From Thermus thermophilus (GTDB lineage Bacteria; Deinococcota; Deinococci; Deinococcales; Thermaceae), in contig NZ_AP025158.1 in assembly GCF_019974155.1 (NCBI RefSeq), positions 1,922,001 to 1,986,000 of the forward strand: a stretch of 64,000 nt of DNA. The letters run 5' to 3'. Position 1 is the stretch's first letter. Each line of letters opens with the position of its first letter. Both the position numbers and the translations under genes were made by a program. This document shows positions 53,961 to 59,457 of this stretch, one piece after another. The notes under the pieces are model-generated. The model was not told where the DNA came from and did not search any database. It worked only from the letters and a program-made list of their open reading frames with translations.

Positions 53961-54035
53961 GCCGGTGTAGCTCAGCGGTAGAGCAACCGCCTCGTAAGCG
54001 GTAGGCCGCCGGTTCAAATCCGGCCACCGGCTCCA
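53961..54035 (+). tRNA. tRNA-Thr (anticodon CGT)
   Basis: A 75-nt tRNA with encoded CCA. Acceptor stem GCCGGTG/CACCGGC, anticodon stem ACCGC/GCGGT with loop CTCGTAA, anticodon CGT (Thr), T loop GTTCAAATC. It is intact, and its 3' 45 nt are also found at 59280-59324; it is the integration site of the island described below. Confidence 0.96.
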
Positions 54036-54049
54036 CACCAGAACGCAAA

Positions 54050-54085
54050 AACCCCCGCCTTACTCTCAGGGCGGGGGTTGCTTTT
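54050..54085 (+). terminator. Terminator after tRNA-Thr (island side)
   Basis: AACCCCCGCC (54050-54059) pairs with GGCGGGGGTT (54070-54079), then GCTTTTG. It lies 15 nt after the tRNA and belongs to the island sequence. Confidence 0.8.
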
Positions 54086-54147
54086 GACCAATACCTTCGT
54101 GTGCTACTTGATCTGGACCCTCGGGGTGTGAAAAAAGAGGGGGTGCT

Positions 54148-54807
54148 ATGCAGCAAAATCGTGAGCACCCCCTTTACCATCTTGACGCAGAAACCCTCCT
54201 CGTGGCTACCTACATCTGGGTAGGTCACGGGCTTAGCCCGTACCTTGCTGACGAACCGAAAGCCCTGCAGGCCCAAGGATTCAAGCTCCCCCCAAAGCAA
54301 AAGCACCAGAAAGCTACCCTGGCCGAGCTCCTGACCCTCGCCATCTGCAAGATACGGCCTTCGGCCGTGACCCTCCTGTTGCAAGGCCAGGACCTCGCCA
54401 AAGGCTACCTGGCCGCCAAGACCACCCTCAAGGCCTACTTCCCCTCCCTCCCCCACCTCTCCCGCTTCTATCGGGTCCTTCAGAAGGCTCAGGGGTTGTT
54501 GGCTCACCTGGCCATAAGGCTCTCCGGAGGGCAAGGTCTTCTGCAGGTGGTGGCCCCCAAGCTACGGGCCTCGCCCGTGACCAAACCCATCCCCCTGGCC
54601 CACGGCCACCGGATTCACGGCTTGGACCTCCCTGAGGCCGCTGTGGGGGTGGGCCCCCTGGGGGCTTTCGCGGGCTACGTTCTCATGCCGGTGATGAACG
54701 AGCGCGGCCTCTTTTGGAACCTAGCCCCTTCGGGGCTGACCCGTTGGGCTATCCTCGTGGCAGGAAGGGGTGGTGCCCCCGGGGGCGGAGGCCCTGCCGC
54801 GCCCTGA
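54148..54807 (+). pseudogene. Truncated DDE transposase
   Basis: The first ~150 residues (LDAETLLVATYIWVGHGLSPYL, ATLAELLTLAICKIRPSAVTLLL, PSLPHLSRFYRVLQ) and the segment HGLDLPEAAVGVGPLGAFAGYVLMPVMNERGLFW look like an IS4/IS982-type DDE transposase. The first catalytic Asp expected before PIPLAHGH is replaced (VTKPIP) and the chain breaks off into unrelated sequence after about residue 200; the last ~30 residues probably continue in another frame at 54800-54895 (ALTKKGRVVHDALEAV). It is not a working transposase. RBS-like GAGGGGG precedes ATG 54148. Family assignment is tentative. Confidence 0.65.
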
Positions 54808-54895
54808 CCAAGAAGGGACGGGTGGTCCACGACGCCCTCGAGGCCGTGGTCCGGGCGGTGATGACGCGGGGGGCAGAGGGAAGGGGGCGGGCGTT

Positions 54896-55123
54896 TTAAA
54901 GCGCCTCGAACTCCTCGGGGGTGAGCCCTGCCTGGCGTAGGATGCTCCTCAGGGTGCCCACGGCGATTTCCCGGTGGGCGGGGACGATGGCCACGTGAAG
55001 CCCGTGCGGGTCTTCCCTGACGAACTTCACGTGACTTCCCTTCTAGGAGTGGACGACAAACCCCGCCGCCTCGAGGCGGCGCTTCACCTCCCGGTAGGGA
55101 AGCGGCCTAAGCGGCGGGGCCAA
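54896..55123 (-). pseudogene. hicA: HicA-like toxin gene with an in-frame stop
   Basis: In the frame starting TTG at 55123: PLRPLPYREVKRRLEAAGFVVHS, then TAG (55043-55045), then KGSHVKFVREDPHGLHVAIV and GTLRSILRQAGLTPEEFEAL to the TAA at 54896. This is a textbook HicA apart from the stop codon two residues before the catalytic GSH motif. Without it the protein would be about 75 residues. The intact HicB antitoxin gene is directly upstream. Confidence 0.75.
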
Positions 55124-55316
55124 GCTCCACCTCTACCGTGCGCACCACGGGGGCGCGCTCCGGGGTGGGAGGCTCGAAGTAGAGCTCCAGGGCCTCCTTA
55201 AGGTTCTTCAAGGCCTCCTCCTCGGTTTCCCCCTGAGAGGCCACGTCTACCTCGAGGCACTGGGCCACCCAGAGGTCCCCTTCCCGCCAGAGGTGGGCCG
55301 TAAAGCGCCGGGTCAT
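55107..55316 (-). CDS. hicB: HicB-like antitoxin
   Basis: A 69-residue HicB: FTAHLWREGDLWVAQCLEVDVASQGETEEEALKNLKEALELYFE, typical of the short HicB form. Its 3' end overlaps the hicA frame by 17 nt, as in other hicBA pairs. With the toxin frame broken, this antitoxin has no obvious partner inside the island. Confidence 0.85.
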   Translation of the reverse strand: MTRRFTAHLWREGDLWVAQCLEVDVASQGETEEEALKNLKEALELYFEPPTPERAPVVRTVEVELGPAA

Positions 55317-55400
55317 GACCTCATGATAGCGCCCTCTACACCGGCGGGAGGCTCACGCGGCGGCGGGAAGGAGGGGGCGGGGCGTTTCTGCAAGTTTTGA

Positions 55401-55700
55401 GTCAACCTGGACGTGGCCGAGGTGTTCAGGCCCGTCCTCGCCGACCGGTTGGTCTTCCGCCTCGTGCGCAGGGGGCAGGTGAAGCCGGGGCACTTCCTCC
55501 GAGAGGGGGAAGGGGTCTTCCTCTCCGAGGCGGGAAGGAGGCTTGTAGTGGAGGAGTGGGAGAAGACCCTCCAGACCACCTACCAGCACCGCGCCTTGAG
55601 GCGGGCCGTCTCCTACAGGACCACCTTGCGCCTGGAGCTCTACAAGCTGGAAAAGCACCTGATTGGGGAACAGCCCTACACCCCCTACCGCCTGCGCTGA
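55401..55700 (+). pseudogene. cas1: C-terminal fragment of cas1
   Basis: From 55401 the frame reads VNLDVAEVFRPVLADRLVFRL, and continues with GHFLREGEGVFLSEAGRRLVVEEWEKTL, RRAVSYRTTLRLELYKLEKHLIGEQPYTPY. This matches the last ~100 residues of type I-B-like Cas1, including the LDxAE-F-RP segment of the active-site region; the catalytic Glu and His upstream are missing. There is no cas2, and the array starts 188 nt further on. A stop precedes the fragment (55398-55400), so it is a remnant. Confidence 0.85.
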
Positions 55701-55757
55701 ACTTTGACCAAGTCCAAGTTGGCGCCAACCCCCAATCCCCCCCAAAACCCGGGGGGG

Positions 55758-55786
55758 TTGACGCACACCCCCCGACCTGCTACATT
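55758..55786 (+). promoter_or_regulatory. CRISPR leader promoter
   Basis: TTGACG (55758-55763) and TACATT (55781-55786) with 17 nt spacing lie in the AT-richer leader between cas1 remnant and first repeat. Transcription from about 55793 would give a ~95-nt leader RNA before the first repeat. The repeats end GAAAC in the same direction, as expected for crRNA 5' handles. Confidence 0.75.
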
Positions 55787-55887
55787 GACCCTAGGCGGCT
55801 GGGCCTTTTCCACCTCGGCCGCAGGGGTTCTTGAAAACGAAGATTAGAGTTCCGTGAGAGCCTAGCGTGCAGGACAGCATTTTGGCT

Positions 55888-57996
55888 CTTTTGACCGTAC
55901 CTATGAGGGTTTGAAACAATACGCCCTGGCCTGGGAGGGCCTAGGGGTGCGCACCTTTTGACCGTACCTATGAGGGTTTGAAACTGGTACGGGACTGCCC
56001 GAAGTATCTCCGCCACAGGAACCTTTTGACCGTACCTATGAGGGTTTGAAACCCTGCCCACCTGGTCCGACGAGGAGCTGGAAGAGTGGGCTTTTGACCG
56101 TACCTATGAGGGTTTGAAACTTCAAGTCGGATGGCTGGTTCACCATTCCGAGGCTGCTTTTGACCGTACCTATGAGGGTTTGAAACAGCCAAATGTCCTG
56201 CCCACCCTCTTCATCGGGGGGCTTTTGACCGTACCTATGAGGGTTTGAAACTAGCATTACCAGTCGGTTTTGCAAAGTCCCACCCCTCTTCTTTTGACCG
56301 TACCTATGAGGGTTTGAAACAGCCCCGCGAAGGCCCAGGGGGGCACCCCCAGGGCCCTTTTGACCGTACCTATGAGGGTTTGAAACATGGGGAGTGGAGT
56401 TTCGGCGAGCGTGGTTTCTAGGCGCTTTTGACCGTACCTATGAGGGTTTGAAACAGCGTCACGGTCACGAGGTTGGAGGAGGTCCGCTTTTGACCGTACC
56501 TATGAGGGTTTGAAACCGTGAATAGCTCCCACCCTTTCATGTGGTCCTCGCGAGCTCCTTTTGACCGTACCTATGAGGGTTTGAAACAAGGCCTGGGCGC
56601 TCCATGCCACCTGGCTGGACCTTCTTTTGACCGTACCTATGAGGGTTTGAAACAGGTCTTCGGGAGGGGGTGGGTGCGCCGCGTGGCCGCCCTTTTGACC
56701 GTACCTATGAGGGTTTGAAACCGAATAGCCATAGCGGCTTTCTCTTCTGTAGCCACCCTTTTGACCGTACCTATGAGGGTTTGAAACGCCGCCCTGGGCT
56801 CATCCCGAGGACTGGGAGGCTTCCTTTTGACCGTACCTATGAGGGTTTGAAACTTGAGGAGCCTATCTTCCGCCAGCAACTTAAGCATCGCTTTTGACCG
56901 TACCTATGAGGGTTTGAAACCCCTTTACGCCCGCAAGGACGCGGCGGACCAGCTCCGCTTTTGACCGTACCTATGAGGGTTTGAAACATCAATTCGGCAA
57001 CTTGGCAAGAGGCTGAGCGGCTTCTTTTGACCGTACCTATGAGGGTTTGAAACCGCCTACCCCTCGGCCTCGCCGAGGGGCTTAAGCGCCCCTTTTGACC
57101 GTACCTATGAGGGTTTGAAACCTGGTAGACCTCAACCGAGCGGCGCCAGAAACCGGGCCTTTTGACCGTACCTATGAGGGTTTGAAACTTGCGGTTCCCC
57201 GGAGTGGCCTCCCGGGCGAACTCGTCTTTTGACCGTACCTATGAGGGTTTGAAACAGGAACTGGTGGGGGTGCTCAAGGCTCTCACCGCGGCCCCTTTTG
57301 ACCGTACCTATGAGGGTTTGAAACGCCCCACAAGTGGAAAGCCTTATGGCCCGCGCCCTGGCTTTTGACCGTACCTATGAGGGTTTGAAACTTAGTAGAG
57401 ATTCTCCGTCTCCTCCAATGCACTTTGCTTTTGACCGTACCTATGAGGGTTTGAAACCCTCAAAGGCAATCTCCGGGGCGATGCTATAAACCTTGCTTTT
57501 GACCGTACCTATGAGGGTTTGAAACCGCAGAGTTCCCCCCGGAGGGGGGGTCCCCCCCAGAAGCTTTTGACCGTACCTATGAGGGTTTGAAACTTTTTTT
57601 CCTTCATCTCCTCCTCCTTTCCCCCTGGCTTTTGACCGTACCTATGAGGGTTTGAAACAGTTCTCCCTCGATCCACCAGCGGTGCTTCACGTTTCCCCTT
57701 TTGACCGTACCTATGAGGGTTTGAAACTCTTTAGGGGGGGTTATAGGGGGGGAGGTGGGAGATTTCTTTTGACCGTACCTATGAGGGTTTGAAACTTTGC
57801 TGCCAATAGATTGCGTCACGAGCGGCCCCCACCTTTTGACCGTACCTATGAGGGTTTGAAACTTGTAGTCCACGGACTGGATGATGCACCGCTGCCACAC
57901 CTTTTGACCGTACCTATGAGGGTTTGAAACCCGGGTATAAGACCCACTCCGATTATGGGCCCGGTCGTTTTGACCGTACCTATGAGGGTTTGATAA
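55888..57996 (+). CRISPR. CRISPR array, 32 repeats, type I-B-like 30-nt repeat
   Basis: Thirty-one identical 30-nt repeats plus one degenerate terminal repeat (57967, GTTTTG start and TGATAA end) with 31 spacers of 32-41 nt. The repeat begins CTTTTGACCGTACC and ends GAGGGTTTGAAAC. The degenerate end repeat and the promoter on the left place the leader at the 55888 side. The repeat has a weak hairpin (CCTATGAGG). The cas1 fragment next to it is of type I-B-like kind; no other cas gene is in the window. Confidence 0.97.
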
Positions 57997-58018
57997 GAAA
58001 TCCCCCTGATCCATTCCC

Positions 58019-58996
58019 TCAGCATCCTCCCGGCCACCAGTGAAAGAGGGTATGGCTCCGAATCAGGCCCGGCTGGGTCTGCAGGTAGGCGCACCGGGCC
58101 TCCACCCTCGCCCAAAGCTCCTCCTCCGTCTCCACCCGCCCGTTGGCCACCACCGCGTCCACCAGGGGCCACACCCGCGTCCAAGACCAAAAGCAAAAGC
58201 TTCCCCTCCCCAGCCCCACGCAACCGGGCAAAGCGCCCCAGGACCTCCGAGAAGGCCACAGCGTTCACCGTGGGCAAAAGCCAAAACTCGCTCTCCCCTG
58301 TACCCGGACGCACGAAGCCGTACACGTAAAGCCACCGGTACCGCGGCCGCACCCAGGCCAGGGGCGTCTTCCCCCGGGGCGCCCACACCCGCCGGTACAC
58401 GGGCTTCAGGCCCAACCTGTGTTCGTCAAAAGCCCAAAGCTCCAGGACAAGCCAGGGGAAGAGGCACTTCAGGAGGACAACGGTGAAGAAGAGTTTTTTT
58501 TGAAGGCCTCCCCCTCTTCCACGTCCCTCTCCCGGTGCCGGGGACGGGGGCGGAGGGGGGCGAAGCCCAGGCGCTTCATCCAGGTCCAGGCCCGCCTGGG
58601 GTCCACGGGACGGCCCAGCCTCTCCGAGAGCCACAGGGCGGCGTTCCTTATCGTCCATATCCCCTCCTGGGGATGGGGCTGGAGGAGGGCCTGGCGGAAG
58701 GCTTCCTGAAGCTCCGGGGAGAGCAAGGGGGGCTGGCCTGGGTTTTGGTGCCGGAGGTCGGCCATGGGCTGGCCTTCGTTGTAGCGGTGGAGGGTGTTGC
58801 GGACCCAGCGGGTGGAGTAGCCCAGGGTCTGGGCCACCTGGGGGATGGAGTGGCCTGTGGCGAGGAGCCAGATGGCGTGCCAGCGGGCGCGTTCCACGGG
58901 GTCCTCGCTTTCCCGGTAGAGGGCGTGCAGGTTGTCCGGGTGATGCCGCAGCTTGAGTTCCAGCCGGGGGCGGCGTTGGTGTTTGGTCAGCCGCAT
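58019..58996 (-). pseudogene. Broken IS630-family transposase
   Basis: Frame 1 (58996-58469) starts MRLTKHQRRPRLELKLR and carries the helix-turn-helix domain IWLLATGHSIPQVAQTLGYSTRWVRNTLHRYN. It ends at an A8 run (58494-58501), where a -1 slip gives KKKLFFTVVLLKCLFPWLVLELWAFDEHRLGL with the first catalytic Asp-Glu and then LLLLVLDAG with the second Asp. The rest of the DDE domain is missing: near 58165 the sequence jumps to PLVDAVVANGRVETEEELW and FHWWPGG in another frame. So the frameshift may be programmed (as in active IS630 elements) but the element is also internally deleted. 58997-59279 shows no gene. Confidence 0.8.
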
Positions 58997-59279
58997 GACC
59001 CCATACTAAGAGAAAAACCCAGGGGGAGTTCTTATGAGGGACTTGGCCCGCTTCCTTTGGGAGATGGCAAACCGCTTGGAGGGGTGGGCGCGGCAAAACT
59101 CCTCCAAAGCGCAGTCCCTGAGGGAAAAAGTCAGGGGTTTGGCCTGAGGATAGACCAAGATTTTGACCAATAAGCAACGGGGAACAGCAAGAACCAACGG
59201 CAACCAAAACCCCCCTAAAGTACCCTTTTGAACGCTTTTCGCCACAACCGCCTTCCCCAAAAGCCCGGTTTTAGGGGAG

Positions 59280-59324
59280 CTCGTAAGCGGTAGGCCGCCG
59301 GTTCAAATCCGGCCACCGGCTCCA
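59280..59324 (+). repeat. attR-like copy of the tRNA-Thr 3' end
   Basis: The 45 nt from CTCGTAAGCGG to the CCA end are identical to 53991-54035. The 5' half of the tRNA is absent, so this is not a second tRNA gene. Upstream sequence (TTTTAGGGGAG) differs completely from the tRNA, as expected at an integration boundary. Confidence 0.9.
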
Positions 59325-59329
59325 GCCGA

Positions 59330-59351
59330 GGCCCCGGGTGCACCCGGGGCC
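59330..59351 (+). terminator. Former tRNA-Thr terminator
   Basis: A 22-bp perfect palindrome (GGCCCCGGGTG/CACCCGGGGCC) followed by TTCTCCTT, 5 nt after the tRNA fragment. It would have terminated the tRNA before the island inserted. Confidence 0.75.
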
Positions 59352-59376
59352 TTCTCCTTGCCCTCAAGCGCAAGCC

Positions 59377-59405
59377 TTGACGCATAACGCATAAGGGGTT
59401 AGCCT
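59377..59405 (+). promoter_or_regulatory. Promoter of rtcB
   Basis: TTGACG (59377-59382) and TAGCCT (59400-59405), 17 nt apart. Transcription would begin near 59411, about 45 nt before the rtcB start, and through a hairpin. Confidence 0.7.
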
Positions 59406-59415
59406 AAAGATGAGC

Positions 59416-59445
59416 CCGGGCCGTCTGGCCCGGACGTTGTTTTTA
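59416..59445 (+). promoter_or_regulatory. Hairpin and T-run in the rtcB leader (possible attenuator)
   Basis: CCGGGCC (59416-59422) pairs with GGCCCGG (59427-59433), loop GTCT, and is followed by ACGTTGTTTTTAG. This resembles an intrinsic terminator placed between the promoter and the rtcB start. The short frame ATG at 59410 overlaps it and continues in frame with rtcB, so a leaderless longer product (16 extra residues) is another possibility. Confidence 0.5.
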
Positions 59446-59457
59446 GAGGAGGGCCCC

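Larger units (their letters stand above)
53991..59324 (+). mobile_element. tRNA-Thr-integrated genomic island carrying a CRISPR array
   Basis: The island is bounded by exact 45-bp direct repeats (53991-54035, the 3' part of tRNA-Thr from the anticodon loop onward, and 59280-59324). Inside are a broken transposase (54148), hicB with a nonsense-mutated hicA (54896-55316), a cas1 C-terminal fragment (55401), a promoter-leader and 32-repeat CRISPR array, and a broken IS630-type transposase (58019). No integrase gene was found, so it is probably an immobile remnant. The tRNA terminator that once followed tRNA-Thr now follows the right-hand copy (59330). Confidence 0.75.

Noticed and set aside
55780-56280. 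Minus-strand reading frames with repeated SNPHRYGQK / FQTLIGTVK
   Set aside because: These are translations of the CRISPR repeat; the repetition is due to the repeat unit, not to a protein.
57846-59207. Single 453-codon minus frame running from the CRISPR array to 59207
   Set aside because: It contains part of the IS630 second reading frame but its N- and C-terminal parts are CRISPR repeats and non-coding sequence; only the transposase part was kept.
59006-59260. Small minus-strand frame of 84 codons before the attR copy
   Set aside because: No ribosome site or family resemblance; it lies in a gene-poor remnant next to the island boundary. I see no gene in 58997-59279.
59280-59324. A second tRNA-Thr gene
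   Set aside because: Only the 3' 45 nt are present; the acceptor 5' strand, D arm and half of the anticodon stem are missing, so it cannot fold as a tRNA.
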